DNA of 63,681 nt from Brochothrix campestris FSL F6-1037 (GCF_000525915.1 NZ_AODH01000038.1:1-63681), one strand, 5' to 3'; shown: positions 19,643 to 29,374, counted from the stretch's first letter. The notes: a model not told the origin generated them from the letters alone. Program-made: numbers and translations.

Positions 19643-20758
19643 ATGAAGATTACGATTGTTGGAGGCGGTATTGTCGGCATGACAGCGGCTTACCTCTTAT
19701 CAAAAGAACAAGACATACAAGTGACGGTGATAGACCGTGAAGGAGCGGGGCAAGCCTCCGCCGCCGCATCAGGGATTGTGTGTCCTTGGGTATCGAAACG
19801 TCGTAATAAAACCTGGTACCGATTGGCAGTAGAAGGGGCCCGTTTTTATCGCGAGTTGATGCCACAGTTAACAGCGGAAGCCACGGTGAATCCTGGCTAC
19901 GAACAAAAGGGAGCGTTAATTTTACGCGATTCACTAGCAAAAATTAACGAGTTAGCGGGGATTATTGAGGAACGTCTTGTTGAAGCCCCTGAAATTGGTG
20001 ACTTAACCGTCTTATCAGCGGCAGCGATTCAACAACAGTTTCCCTTTATCGCAGAAGGACTAAGCGGTTTACATGTCTCCGGTGGCGCACGTGTGGATGG
20101 CAGTAAACTGGTGGCAGCTTTAAAAGAAGTCGCCGTTCACAACGGTGTCGATTTTATAACAGCAACAGCTCGTCTGGCGCGTAAAGACAACCGCCTCACT
20201 GTCTTGGTTGAAGGACTTGAAATCGCAGCGGATAAAGTGCTGTTAGCCACGGGAGCATGGCTCGGTGAAATGTTTGATGAAGCGGTTTATTGTGATATTA
20301 CGACCCAAAAGGGGCAGTTGCTCCATTTGAAAACAATCCAAAATAGCAGCGACTGGCCGGTAATTATGCCAGCTTCAGCCTTTAGTTTTGTCCCATTTGC
20401 TGATCATGTTGTCATTGGTGCCTCACATGAAAAAAACAAAGGGTTTAATCTCGCCCCAACTATCGGTGAATTGACCGCAATTGCCAATGAAAGTTTACGG
20501 TTTGCTCCCGGATGGGAAACCGCTGAAATTATCGGTGTCCGCACAGGAACCCGGGCTTATACAGCGGATTATACGCCGGTGCTTGGTCAAGTCCCCTTCG
20601 CTGATAATGCCTATGTTGCCAATGGTCTAGGCGCCTCTGGCTTAACTGTGGGTCCTTATGTCGGCAAGGTATTAGTCGACTTAGTACTCAATCGTTCAGT
20701 CAAAATCGATTTAGCCCAGTATCCGGTTGAGCGTTACCTCCGGTTAATACACGAATAA
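19643..20758 (+). CDS. FAD-dependent amine/D-amino-acid oxidoreductase (DadA/ThiO-like)
   Basis: Flavoprotein of 371 residues. The N-terminal Rossmann motif is TIVGGGIVGMTAAYLL, with an acidic residue (DREGAG) about 20 residues later for the FAD ribose. The late GVRTGTRAYTADYTPVLG segment and the VANGLGASGLTVGP FAD-contacting end match the DAO family. Such enzymes oxidise D-amino acids, glycine or sarcosine; the substrate cannot be fixed from sequence. ATG 19643 is preferred over the longer frame because the Rossmann fold starts right after it. Confidence 0.85.
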   Translation: MKITIVGGGIVGMTAAYLLSKEQDIQVTVIDREGAGQASAAASGIVCPWVSKRRNKTWYRLAVEGARFYRELMPQLTAEATVNPGYEQKGALILRDSLAKINELAGIIEERLVEAPEIGDLTVLSAAAIQQQFPFIAEGLSGLHVSGGARVDGSKLVAALKEVAVHNGVDFITATARLARKDNRLTVLVEGLEIAADKVLLATGAWLGEMFDEAVYCDITTQKGQLLHLKTIQNSSDWPVIMPASAFSFVPFADHVVIGASHEKNKGFNLAPTIGELTAIANESLRFAPGWETAEIIGVRTGTRAYTADYTPVLGQVPFADNAYVANGLGASGLTVGPYVGKVLVDLVLNRSVKIDLAQYPVERYLRLIHE

Positions 20759-20765
20759 TTAAAAG

Positions 20766-20808
20766 TTATCCGTTCTCGCAATTCAAAGAGAAGGATAATT
20801 TTTTTTTT
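20766..20808 (+). terminator. terminator after the FAD oxidoreductase gene
   Basis: TTATCC-TTCTC pairs with GAGAA-GGATAA, followed by about ten T. From 20809 to 21016 no gene is seen; it is probably the leader of the Mga-like regulator. Confidence 0.85.
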
Positions 20809-21016
20809 TCCAAAACAGGTTGCTTTTGAAGAAAAAAAACGCAAGAAATATAGAGGGAAAGGCGGTTATACTAGGACTATGTTTCAACTGAAACGAATAG
20901 ATGACTAACAGTTGTTAACCGAAATGAGGTTGAAAAAGTGATTGTGCAGTTATGCAATTGCTTTTTTAATGAGGAAATAGGAGCTCGTTAACTGTGAGTG
21001 GATAGGAGGTTGTTAG

Positions 21017-22447
21017 ATGGAAACAGTGCTCGAAAATGATATCAGTCGGAAATTAACACTTATTAGTGAGTTGTATAGCACCCATCATTATCTTGAAATA
21101 CAGAAAGTCGCTTGTTTGTTAGGATGTTCAAAGAAAACCTTAATTAAAGACATTGCCCAAATCAATGAGCATCTAGCTGTTATTCAAGTGCATCGAACAA
21201 AGGGATTGTTGTTTGATCGGAGCAAAGGCGTCAATTTTCATTATTTTTACTCGGTCTATCTTAACGATTCAATTTCAGTCAAAATGTTGTATGAAATCCT
21301 TAAAAAGGAACCGTGCATTACCAGTTTGGCGCTCGATCTCTATGTATCAGAATCGAAGCTTAGAGGTCTAGTGGATAAATGGAATGCGTACTTTTTAAAA
21401 CGGCAGTTGCGCATGTCAATCAAAACAAAGTTAAACGTATTATCACTGACAGGAAACGAAACAAATATTCGCTTGTTTACGCATTACATGTTATATGAAC
21501 TACAATTCAATCAAATATACACCCGCGAAATCCGCAAAGATGAAGTCTATCAAGCTTATATGGCCTTTATTAGCAGTCAGTTTCAGCTCGAACACAGCGA
21601 TCATTACGAAATGACACAGTCGTATTTTTACGTGTTAGCCTCAATTTATCGGACTAAAAAAGGACATTTCGACCATAATCTCCCCAATTATTACTCGGCA
21701 GTAAAACACGTCGAAACAGAAGCGTTTTCAACTTGGCAGGAAACGATGATGAAAGCCTTTCAATTGCCGTTTACGCTCACTGTAGCCAATCAATTATTGC
21801 ATCGGTATTATTTAGCCCGTTATTGTCGCCAAACAGTGTTGCATTATGAGATTCAACAAAAAACCAGTCGATTCGTTGAGGTTGTCTTACAAAACTTCAC
21901 AAAATTAACTGTTTCAGACCAACTGAAGCAACGAATGATTAAAGATTTAACCGTTAACTTTCAATATGAACCTGATGTTACCTTCTTTCTTTTTAACACC
22001 TCTGCGTTAATATTCAAAAGTCAGCATGAGTATTATCACCTGTTTTTTATGGAACTCGATGCGATTTTCAAAGAGAATGAACTGAAATTTTCGACAATTG
22101 CCCGTAAGCAGTCGTTTCATCGTGAAATGATTTATACGATGAATGCCGAAATAAACTTAGCGAAGTATATTTTAAAGCGGCCGATTGTAGCGGTTTATTT
22201 ATTTGAACGGGAAGAAATTATTAAGGCATTAACGAATGTTTTACAGATGTTTTTTGGCGACCGCATCGAGATTCAACGCGTGATAGAGCCTAACTTGCAA
22301 CTGGAACAGGCTGACTGGGTGATTACGAACTATCAATTGCCGGATGAATTTGAACAGCAGCGAATTGATTTTCAAGGGATTGTAACGATTGACTGGCTTT
22401 ATCGGATGGATGAAAAAATCAAACTGCAATCGCTGCTTCGAGAATAG
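21017..22447 (+). CDS. Mga-like PRD/HTH transcriptional regulator
   Basis: A 476-residue protein with an N-terminal helix-turn-helix (LEIQKVACLLGCSKKTLIKDIAQINEH, cut: about residues 26-53), a second HTH (LDLYVSESKLRGLVDKWN, near 113), a PRD-like helical middle and an EIIB-like C-terminus (VAVYLFEREEI...GDRIEIQRV). This order fits the Mga/AtxA group of virulence and carbohydrate regulators. AGGAGG is 8 bases before ATG. Its target is unclear: the next genes are a reverse-strand membrane protein and an ABC exporter. Confidence 0.8.
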   Translation: METVLENDISRKLTLISELYSTHHYLEIQKVACLLGCSKKTLIKDIAQINEHLAVIQVHRTKGLLFDRSKGVNFHYFYSVYLNDSISVKMLYEILKKEPCITSLALDLYVSESKLRGLVDKWNAYFLKRQLRMSIKTKLNVLSLTGNETNIRLFTHYMLYELQFNQIYTREIRKDEVYQAYMAFISSQFQLEHSDHYEMTQSYFYVLASIYRTKKGHFDHNLPNYYSAVKHVETEAFSTWQETMMKAFQLPFTLTVANQLLHRYYLARYCRQTVLHYEIQQKTSRFVEVVLQNFTKLTVSDQLKQRMIKDLTVNFQYEPDVTFFLFNTSALIFKSQHEYYHLFFMELDAIFKENELKFSTIARKQSFHREMIYTMNAEINLAKYILKRPIVAVYLFEREEIIKALTNVLQMFFGDRIEIQRVIEPNLQLEQADWVITNYQLPDEFEQQRIDFQGIVTIDWLYRMDEKIKLQSLLRE

Positions 22448-22458
22448 TAGGTGCCGTC

Positions 22459-22791
22459 TTATTTTGTTTGGTCGCTAGAGAGGTCACGATTAATACCAAC
22501 TTGAATAAAACTAATAACGAAAATAACCACACCAATCAACAGTATGGTGAATGCTGAATAGTCCGTAAGGCAGCTGAAATAGATAGTGGCGATTATACTG
22601 AAGAGCAGCGACTTGGTGAATAGTACGCCAAGCGGCGCTGTTTTTTTGTTAGCCAAAAAAGCACTGCTAGAAACAATTAGGAGCGACATTAACATGAAAA
22701 TAAAAGTGTCACGAGCCGAAAGTTGTAAAACGAAGAGAGCGAAAATAGCGGCGCCAAACGTTAAGAGATAGGGTAGAGTTTTAGTTATCAT
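22459..22791 (-). CDS. small integral membrane protein, unknown function
   Basis: A 110-residue protein with four predicted membrane helices filling nearly its whole length and a charged tail (GINRDLSSDQTK). AGAGGAG lies about 9 bases before ATG. It converges on the Mga-like gene with only 11 bases between stops. I do not recognise the family. Confidence 0.6.
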   Translation of the reverse strand: MITKTLPYLLTFGAAIFALFVLQLSARDTFIFMLMSLLIVSSSAFLANKKTAPLGVLFTKSLLFSIIATIYFSCLTDYSAFTILLIGVVIFVISFIQVGINRDLSSDQTK

Positions 22792-22927
22792 TCGTAGTCA
22801 TCTCCTCTGATTAGTTATAGCTAGTATGACAGGGAGTAGCATTAGTGTCAATTTAGAACAGACGAATGTTTGATAGGCGACCGCTTAATTTGATATGCTG
22901 AAAAAAAGTGCGATAGGGGGATGGTAA

Positions 22928-23818
22928 ATGACCTATGTAGCAGTGAAAAACGTCAGCAAGTTTTATGGGACACACTGTGCACTAAAAGCAGTGTCGCTCA
23001 CAGTTAATAAAGGGACAATGGTTGCCATTTTGGGAGCTAATGGTGCGGGAAAATCGACTTTAATTAGTCTGTTATGTACTTTAACAACGCCGACTTCAGG
23101 CCAAATTAGCTTGGCGGGTGACGATTTGACGACTGCAACAACTCGTGTCCGCGCTAAAATTGGGGTTGTCTTTCAACAAAGCGTTCTTGATGAGCGTCTC
23201 AGCGTCTATGAAAACTTACAGATACGCAATCGTCTCTATCAAGGCGATGAAGTGGCTGTAGAGCGAAGTATGACCGCGTTAAACATTGGTGGGATTGCCA
23301 ATCGGTGTGTTGGTGCTTTGTCAGGGGGGCAGCGTCGCCGTGCTGATATTGCTAGAGCCTTACTGCCGCAACCAGAGGTATTATTTTTAGATGAACCTAC
23401 AACTGGCTTAGATGCGCAAACACGTCGACAATTGTGGTCAATCATTAAAGCAAAACAGCGGTGTGAACAGTTAACGATTGTTTTGACGACCCATTATTTG
23501 GAAGAAGCCGAACAGGCGAATTATATTTATATAATCGACCAAGGTCAAATTGTACGTGAGGGTACACCTAGTGGCTTGAAGCAACACTACACCCAAACGC
23601 GTATGCTCATTTATAAAGGCAATTTGCAACGGATTATCACGATTGAACGTGCGGCAGGACGACCGTGTGAATGGGAAAATCAGCATCTTTTAATCGTGCT
23701 AACATCAGTCGCACAATGCGTGGCGTTATTACAACGCTATCAAACAGACATCAGCCGGTTTGAAGTGAAGGAAGGCAGTCTTGAAGATGTCTACCTCAGG
23801 AGGTTAGATGATGGCTAA
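22928..23818 (+). CDS. ABC-2 type exporter ATP-binding protein (DrrA-like)
   Basis: ATPase of 296 residues. It has Walker A GANGAGKST (about 37-45), signature LSGGQRRRADIARAL, Walker B VLFLDEPTTGLD and the switch His in LTTHYLEEAE. After the ATPase core comes an extra domain of about 80 residues, as in daunorubicin/antibiotic exporters. The stop overlaps the permease start by 11 bases. The likely role is export of a hydrophobic compound or peptide; the substrate is unknown. Confidence 0.92.
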   Translation: MTYVAVKNVSKFYGTHCALKAVSLTVNKGTMVAILGANGAGKSTLISLLCTLTTPTSGQISLAGDDLTTATTRVRAKIGVVFQQSVLDERLSVYENLQIRNRLYQGDEVAVERSMTALNIGGIANRCVGALSGGQRRRADIARALLPQPEVLFLDEPTTGLDAQTRRQLWSIIKAKQRCEQLTIVLTTHYLEEAEQANYIYIIDQGQIVREGTPSGLKQHYTQTRMLIYKGNLQRIITIERAAGRPCEWENQHLLIVLTSVAQCVALLQRYQTDISRFEVKEGSLEDVYLRRLDDG

Positions 23819-24668
23819 TCCTTTAATTAGGCGGAATCTACTGCTGTTCTTCCGCGACCGTTCAGCTTTGTTTTTTGCAATGCTCGGTGTCTTTGTGGTA
23901 TTGCTACTTTACGTCATTTTTTTGCGTGAAACAATGCGCGTTAATTGGGCAACAGTGCCAGCAGCGGGCGAATTACTCGATTGTTGGATTTTAGCGGGAA
24001 TGCTTGCTATTACTGGCGTTTCGACGACCTTAAGTGCCTATGAGCAAATGATTAATGATCGTGCGACCGGTATCATCAAAGATTTTAGCGTGTCACCGCT
24101 CAAACAGCGGTGGGTGCTGTTGAGTTATATTAGTACCGCTGTTGTGATTGGCTTTCTTTGTACGGTGTTTGTACTCGTGTTAGGTTTGGCCTATCTCTCC
24201 TTCGTCAATGGTTTTAGCATCACCATGTTGCTCGTTATGCAGTTGCTCGGACTGAGCTTACTGTCCGTTCTAAGTGGGGCCAGTTTGAATTTAGTGATTG
24301 TGAATAGCGTGCGTTCTTACAATGTGTTTAATTCGATTGCGACGATGGTGGGAACGTTGTCGGGTTTTATAGCAGGTGTCTATGTGCCACTTGGTTCCTT
24401 GCCAACCGTAGCGCAAACAGTCATTAAATGTTTTCCAACCTCTTATGTGGCAGCCCTCTACCGGCGCGTGTTGATGACTGACGAGGTGAATAACAGTTTT
24501 ATTAATGAAACTGTGGCTCAGCGCAATGATTTTGAAATACAGATGGGGATTGGTTATGAGCTGGGGCGTTTCCCAACAACCACTTGGTTGGAACTAAGTG
24601 TTGTCGTCGGAGCAATTGTCGTGTGTTTTGGAGTGGCATTAATGAAGCAACAAGCAGAGAAACGTTGA
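23808..24668 (+). CDS. ABC-2 type exporter permease
   Basis: A 286-residue membrane protein with six helices, typical of ABC-2 permeases. NDRATGIIKDFSVSPLKQRW near residue 85 is the cytoplasmic coupling segment, and GVYVPLGSLP near 205 is the usual P-G-rich loop. It overlaps and pairs with the ATPase upstream. A cytoplasmic-looking gene on the opposite strand follows, after a hairpin. Confidence 0.9.
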   Translation: MMANPLIRRNLLLFFRDRSALFFAMLGVFVVLLLYVIFLRETMRVNWATVPAAGELLDCWILAGMLAITGVSTTLSAYEQMINDRATGIIKDFSVSPLKQRWVLLSYISTAVVIGFLCTVFVLVLGLAYLSFVNGFSITMLLVMQLLGLSLLSVLSGASLNLVIVNSVRSYNVFNSIATMVGTLSGFIAGVYVPLGSLPTVAQTVIKCFPTSYVAALYRRVLMTDEVNNSFINETVAQRNDFEIQMGIGYELGRFPTTTWLELSVVVGAIVVCFGVALMKQQAEKR

Positions 24669-24675
24669 TATGAAT

Positions 24676-24713
24676 AAAAAGCAGCACACAACGATGGTCG
24701 GTTGTGTGCTGTC
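24676..24713 (-). terminator. terminator for the reverse-strand gene at 24728
   Basis: CAGCACACAAC pairs with GTTGTGTGCTG. A T run follows only when read on the reverse strand. Confidence 0.75.
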
Positions 24714-24727
24714 GCTGTATAGTGGGA

Positions 24728-25015
24728 TTAGCCACCATAGCGGATGGCTGATAGGGCTGTTAGTTCTGTGAAAAGTACTTGTGTCGAAGGATCTAACACG
24801 AGCGGATGCTTTAATAAACACTGCGCGATGCTTAACTGCAGTCGACTTAAAATAAGAGTCAGTGATTGTGTCGGCTGTGTGAGTTCATTCCGACCACTTT
24901 CGAGAACGGTTATTAACGGCTGTGCAGTTTGAAAATCTAATGAGGCAATTAGTTTTGTAATGAGAAGTTCAGCTTCAGTTGCTCGTTCTGCACCTGATGC
25001 GTACCAATGGACCAT
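24728..25015 (-). CDS. small helical protein, possible bacteriocin immunity type
   Basis: A 95-residue soluble protein with no signal or membrane segment and predicted amphipathic helices. It begins MVHWYASGAERATEAE and ends ELTALSAIRYGG. Size, helical pattern and the end resemble the four-helix immunity proteins of class IIa bacteriocins, but the match is weak and no bacteriocin gene is seen nearby. The start is ATG 25015 with AGAGGTG upstream. It is convergent with an ABC exporter. Confidence 0.45.
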   Translation of the reverse strand: MVHWYASGAERATEAELLITKLIASLDFQTAQPLITVLESGRNELTQPTQSLTLILSRLQLSIAQCLLKHPLVLDPSTQVLFTELTALSAIRYGG

Positions 25016-25048
25016 GATAACACCTCTTTTCTTGGTATAGTGTAACAT

Positions 25049-25577
25049 AGCAGATAGAGAAGACTAAAAGCCAACATTAAATAGTGATATTAAGTAAAAG
25101 CTTTAGAAAGTAATATGAGGATGCTCGATATCATATTAATTGCAGCACTTTAGGCTGCTCTGAAAGGGTGAAATAGGAAGAGAGCATTTAATTATTGTCT
25201 AGGAACTTTAATTAGACAGGCTCATATTGAATGAGTCCTTTTTTACTTTATTGTGGTGCACTCATAGTACAATTCGGCATGCAAAAAAAGCCAGCTTAAC
25301 AAGGTGGTTTAGAGAGTAGACAAAAGCGAATTAACCTTCTTTTTTTGAAAACAACTGAAGTAACTCTGGCTACGAAATAAGCTCTCAAGTGCAATCAAGC
25401 AAAAGTTTTCAACAAATAGAACCACGTGTATCTTCAGTCTAAGCCACTTAAACAGACTGTCCAATGATATTATTTTAAAAAAGCTCCCATAGATTAGCAT
25501 GCTTTTATATGTTTCTAAATAATTATGAAATGTGTAAAGATAGCGATAAATATTGTCATACCTATGTTTCACATCAA
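25049..25577. other. intergenic region without a supported gene
   Basis: AT-rich, with scattered stops. One reverse frame of 87 residues (25309-25572) has no ribosome site and no recognisable domain. A weak hairpin with a T run sits near 25214-25243. It may be a decayed gene or IS scar; I cannot name it. Confidence 0.5.
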
Positions 25578-25943
25578 TTAATAACCTGCCTCAACACTCG
25601 CATTCACGATGTACATCAAATCGTTTTTGTCACCTTTTTCAGGGATAACGATGCCATGAGTCGTAACCATTCCGCCACGTTGAGTTTCAACAGTAACTGT
25701 GCCGAACGGAATACGGGCTTTTACCGCATTAACATCTAGCTCAGACACATCTGTTGGAATCGCGAGTTTGACAGTGACACACATATTATTTAAGTCTTTC
25801 CCAGGCAATAAATCCTTAATGCCTGACATTGAATTGTGGTAGATGGCATGGTTAACGGCACGTACAGCTGCTTTCGTAACATCTTGGCCATGAACATCGA
25901 CACCAAAACCGGTTTGGATAAAGAGACATTTTTTCATTTTCAT
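25578..25943 (-). CDS. lin0512 family protein
   Basis: A 121-residue protein that starts with a CLFIQTGFGVDVHGQD motif and has repeated beta-alpha features, matching the conserved lin0512 family known from Listeria and others (function unknown). GGAGG lies close to the ATG. It is divergent from ypjD, with both promoters in the gap of about 150 bases. Confidence 0.8.
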   Translation of the reverse strand: MKMKKCLFIQTGFGVDVHGQDVTKAAVRAVNHAIYHNSMSGIKDLLPGKDLNNMCVTVKLAIPTDVSELDVNAVKARIPFGTVTVETQRGGMVTTHGIVIPEKGDKNDLMYIVNASVEAGY

Positions 25944-25993
25944 TCCTCCATTCAGTTACGTTTAGTATAGATGTCAACCGCATGCAAATCAAG

Positions 25994-26023
25994 TTGTTAA
26001 CTGTGAAACTTAAATGATATAAT
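25994..26023 (+). promoter_or_regulatory. ypjD-dapB-cca-birA promoter
   Basis: TTGTTA (25994-25999), 18 bases, then TATAAT (26018-26023) with TGA before it. Confidence 0.65.
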
Positions 26024-26096
26024 AAAGACACAAGCAATAGCATTGCTGAACGTGCGTTCAAGCTGTTGCTCAAATAAGGCAAGTCGAGGAGCGCTT

Positions 26097-26432
26097 ATGA
26101 CAGATAAAACAATGCGAACGATGCAAACAGAAGTCGATGATCATATTAGTCAATTTAAAACCGGTTATTTTTCACCGTTGGCAATGATGGCACGTATCAC
26201 CGAAGAAACGGGGGAATTAGCGCGTGAAATCAACCACTATCATGGTGAAAAACAAAAGAAAACGACTGAGACGGAAGTAACAGTCCAAGAAGAACTAGGT
26301 GACTTATTGTTTACAGTCATCTGCATGGCCAATGCTCTTGAGATTGATTTACAAGACGCACACGATCACGTGATGCATAAATTTAAAAACCGCGACAAAG
26401 ACCGGTGGGAACGAAAGGATGAAGCAAAATGA
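26097..26432 (+). CDS. ypjD: MazG-like nucleotide pyrophosphohydrolase YpjD
   Basis: A 111-residue helical protein. The metal-binding pattern E-E-x-x-E-L-A-R-E ([12 protein letters not shown], near residue 36) and [10 protein letters not shown](I)CMAN (near 67) are typical of all-alpha NTP pyrophosphatases. The ATG at 26097 follows CGAGGAG; a longer frame lacks support. It overlaps dapB by 4 bases (ATGA). The same gene precedes dapB in Bacillus subtilis. Confidence 0.88.
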   Translation: MTDKTMRTMQTEVDDHISQFKTGYFSPLAMMARITEETGELAREINHYHGEKQKKTTETEVTVQEELGDLLFTVICMANALEIDLQDAHDHVMHKFKNRDKDRWERKDEAK

Positions 26433-27223
26433 TTAAAATTGCAGTGACAGGTTACACAGGACGAATGGGATCAGAAGCGGTTAAACTTGTCTTAAATGAT
26501 GAGGCGTACGAACTTGTTGCGGTGTTAGGTCATTCGGCCAAACATCAAAACCTTAATGAAATTAATGCGTATGCAGAAACCGATGTGCCTGTTTATCATG
26601 AGATTGAAACGTTGTTTGCAAAAGAACAGTTCGATGTGTTGATTGAATTGACGACCCCAGAAGTCGGATACAAACATACGAAACTGGCATTATCTCACCG
26701 GGTGGCACCTGTTGTGGGCACGACTGGTTTTACGCCAGCTCAAATTGAAGAATTACAAGCGTTAGCCCTGGCAAATGAAACCGGCGGCTTAATTGCACCG
26801 AACTTTGCAGTTGGCGCTGTCTTAATGATGAAATTTGCGCAAATGGCAGCGAAATATTTCCCTGATGTTGAAATTACTGAACTACACCATGACCGTAAAT
26901 TAGATGCACCATCAGGAACAGCTGTTAAAACAGCTGAAATGATTGCTGAAGTACGCCCGGCGCACGAGCAAGGACATCCCGATGAAACGGAAACAATGCC
27001 AGGTGCACGTGGTGCCAACTATGAAGGCTTGCGCATTCATAGTGTGCGTTTACCCGGTTTAATCGCTCATCAAGAAGTATTGTTTGGTGCATCGGGTCAA
27101 GGCTTAACGATTCGTCATGACTCTTATGATCGTGCATCGTTCATGTCAGGGGTTAAACTAGGAGTTGATTATGTGACGGTTCATCCAGGATTAGTTTACG
27201 GATTAGATAATATTTTAGATTAG
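26429..27223 (+). CDS. dapB: 4-hydroxy-tetrahydrodipicolinate reductase DapB
   Basis: NAD(P)H-dependent enzyme of lysine and diaminopimelate synthesis. Rossmann motif [13 protein letters not shown] lies at the N-terminus, with the catalytic region [15 protein letters not shown] near residue 152. The 264 residues are normal. It is coupled to ypjD by an ATGA overlap. In Bacillus mgsA follows; here cca follows directly. Confidence 0.96.
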   Translation: MIKIAVTGYTGRMGSEAVKLVLNDEAYELVAVLGHSAKHQNLNEINAYAETDVPVYHEIETLFAKEQFDVLIELTTPEVGYKHTKLALSHRVAPVVGTTGFTPAQIEELQALALANETGGLIAPNFAVGAVLMMKFAQMAAKYFPDVEITELHHDRKLDAPSGTAVKTAEMIAEVRPAHEQGHPDETETMPGARGANYEGLRIHSVRLPGLIAHQEVLFGASGQGLTIRHDSYDRASFMSGVKLGVDYVTVHPGLVYGLDNILD

Positions 27224-27234
27224 GTTGTGAGAAG

Positions 27235-28422
27235 ATGTTAACAGGTAAATTTTTGGAGGCGTTACCGCTCCTAGAAACATTAACAGCAGCGGGATTTGAA
27301 GCATACTTTGTGGGTGGTTCTGTCCGCGACTTCCTCTTGAACCGTGAGATTGCCGATGTCGATATCGCTACCTCAGCGTTTCCGGATGAAGTGAAGCAGC
27401 TGTTTAAACATACGATTGATACGGGGATTCAACACGGAACGGTGACGGTAATGTTAGCTAAAGAAGGTTATGAAATCACGACGTTTCGAACAGAATCGAC
27501 CTACCAAGATTTTCGTCGCCCTGACGAAGTAACGTTTGTACGTTCACTTGTCGAAGATTTGAAACGACGCGACTTTACGATGAATGCGATTGCGATGGAC
27601 CAATTTGGTGTCATGCATGACCCTTATCACGGCCAAGCAGCAATTAAAGCAGGTCATATCGAGGCGGTTGGCATTGCGGATGAGCGTTTTTCAGAAGATG
27701 CTTTGCGGATGATGCGGGCCCTGCGGTTTGTTAGTCAATTGGGTTTCACGCTCGATGAAGCAACGAAGGCCGCCATTACCGCCAATAAAGCGTTACTTTC
27801 GCATATCGCGGTTGAGCGTTGCTACATTGAAATGACCAAGCTATTAACTGGTGCGGATGTCATTAAAGGCTTAGCCTTAATTAAGGAGACCGGCTTATTT
27901 ACCTATCTTCCGGGTATGACTTCAAGTGCAGCGACCTTAGCGCAATTGCTCAACTGCAGTTGGTCAGAGCAGCGCACACCGTTAGAGGCGTGGACACTTT
28001 TATGTGCGGTTGTTTGTCCGACAGAGGCCAAGCCCTTTTTAAAGCAATGGAAGGCTTCGAATGAGACAATGACGACCGTGGCAAAAGCGTTACGTTATTA
28101 CGAAGAAATAAGTAGTTGGTCTGACTTAACCTTGTATGATGCTGGCGAAGCAACCATCAAACTAGTTGAACATCTGAAAGCGGCACAACAGATTGCAACG
28201 GATACCGCAGCTGTGTTTGCCCAATATGAGGCGCTACCAATGCACAGCCGTGCTGAATTGAAAGTGAGTGGGCATGACCTTATGGCATGGTTGGATAAAA
28301 AACCCGGTGCTTGGTTAGCAAATGCCCTACGACAAATTGAAGAGGCGGTTGTGCAAGGGGAGTTAAGCAATGACACAGCGGCAATTAAGGGGTGGGTATT
28401 AGATGAAAACAGATATTCGTAA
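27235..28422 (+). CDS. cca: CCA tRNA nucleotidyltransferase
   Basis: Adds CCA to tRNA 3' ends. The class II polymerase beta motif FVGGSVRDFLLNREIADVD (about 26-44) carries the two catalytic Asp. RRDFTMNAIAMD and the ERFSEDALRMMRALRF helix follow. The 395 residues are full length. The enzyme is needed here because 17 of the 19 tRNA genes at the window start lack an encoded CCA. It overlaps birA by 20 bases. Confidence 0.95.
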   Translation: MLTGKFLEALPLLETLTAAGFEAYFVGGSVRDFLLNREIADVDIATSAFPDEVKQLFKHTIDTGIQHGTVTVMLAKEGYEITTFRTESTYQDFRRPDEVTFVRSLVEDLKRRDFTMNAIAMDQFGVMHDPYHGQAAIKAGHIEAVGIADERFSEDALRMMRALRFVSQLGFTLDEATKAAITANKALLSHIAVERCYIEMTKLLTGADVIKGLALIKETGLFTYLPGMTSSAATLAQLLNCSWSEQRTPLEAWTLLCAVVCPTEAKPFLKQWKASNETMTTVAKALRYYEEISSWSDLTLYDAGEATIKLVEHLKAAQQIATDTAAVFAQYEALPMHSRAELKVSGHDLMAWLDKKPGAWLANALRQIEEAVVQGELSNDTAAIKGWVLDENRYS

Positions 28423-29374
28423 AGCCTTGCTTGAACTTTTTTCGGCAACCGAAACAGCGTTTGTATCGGGACAAACGATTGCCGATCATTTAAACTGTTC
28501 GCGTACAGCAGTTTGGAAACATATGAACGCCTTAAAAGAAGAAGGTTTTTTAGTTGAAGCGGTCCGCAATAAGGGCTATCGACTTGAGCAAAACACCGAT
28601 CAAATTTCCGAAAACGAACTGTATTTAGGGCTAAAAACAACCGTTATTGGTCAAAAAATCGTCTATCATCCTGAGACGAGCTCGACACAATTAATCGCGC
28701 AACAATTGTTGCATCAAGGCACACCAGAAGGCACATTAGTCGTGACCAATTTTCAAACCGCCGGTCGCGGACGGCTCTCACGCGTGTGGCTTTCACAACC
28801 TGGCGACAACATCGCGATGAGTTTAATCTTAAAACCACAGTTATCGATGCAGCAGTTTCCACAATTAACGTTTCTAGCATCCGTGTCGATTGTGGCTGCC
28901 ATTAAAGAAGTGGTCGGTATCGATGCTCAGATTAAATGGCCGAACGATATTTTTATTGATGGTAAAAAAGTATGTGGTGTTTTGACCGAACTAGTGAGCG
29001 ATCCCGAAGAAGTTAAAGCTGTTATTATTGGGATGGGCATTAACGTTAATCAAGCGGACTTTGCACCTGAAATTAAAACCATCGCAACGAGTTTACGACT
29101 TGCGAGTGGTGAAACGTTGCAACGAAGCGCCTTGATTCAAGCGATTCTAACAAAATTCGAAGCTTTTTATCAACAATATTTAACCGAAGGCTTTGCCCCG
29201 ATTAAACGCAATTGGGAGGAACACGCCTTGCAATTTAATAAACACATTAAAGCGCGCTCGCTTAAAGGCGTTTTAGAGGGCGAATTTAAAGGCATTACCG
29301 ATGATGGTGTCTTAGTGTTGCAAGATGCTAACGATGAATTGCATTATGTGTATTCTGCGGATATTGAAGTGTAG
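28403..29374 (+). CDS. birA: bifunctional biotin-protein ligase/repressor BirA
   Basis: Has an N-terminal winged helix (NCSRTAVWKHMNALKEEGF, about 32-50) and a ligase core with biotin-binding AGRGRLSRVWLSQPG and KWPNDIF. A C-terminal SH3-like cap ends the protein at 323 residues, a class II BirA. It attaches biotin to carboxylases and may repress biotin genes, none of which is in the window. Tandem hairpin repeats start at its stop. Confidence 0.96.
   Translation: MKTDIRKALLELFSATETAFVSGQTIADHLNCSRTAVWKHMNALKEEGFLVEAVRNKGYRLEQNTDQISENELYLGLKTTVIGQKIVYHPETSSTQLIAQQLLHQGTPEGTLVVTNFQTAGRGRLSRVWLSQPGDNIAMSLILKPQLSMQQFPQLTFLASVSIVAAIKEVVGIDAQIKWPNDIFIDGKKVCGVLTELVSDPEEVKAVIIGMGINVNQADFAPEIKTIATSLRLASGETLQRSALIQAILTKFEAFYQQYLTEGFAPIKRNWEEHALQFNKHIKARSLKGVLEGEFKGITDDGVLVLQDANDELHYVYSADIEV

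Noticed and set aside
25309..25572. Reverse-strand open frame of 87 codons, hydrophobic in places
   Set aside because: No ribosome site, no recognisable domain, in an AT-rich gap. It could be an IS remnant, but I cannot show it.
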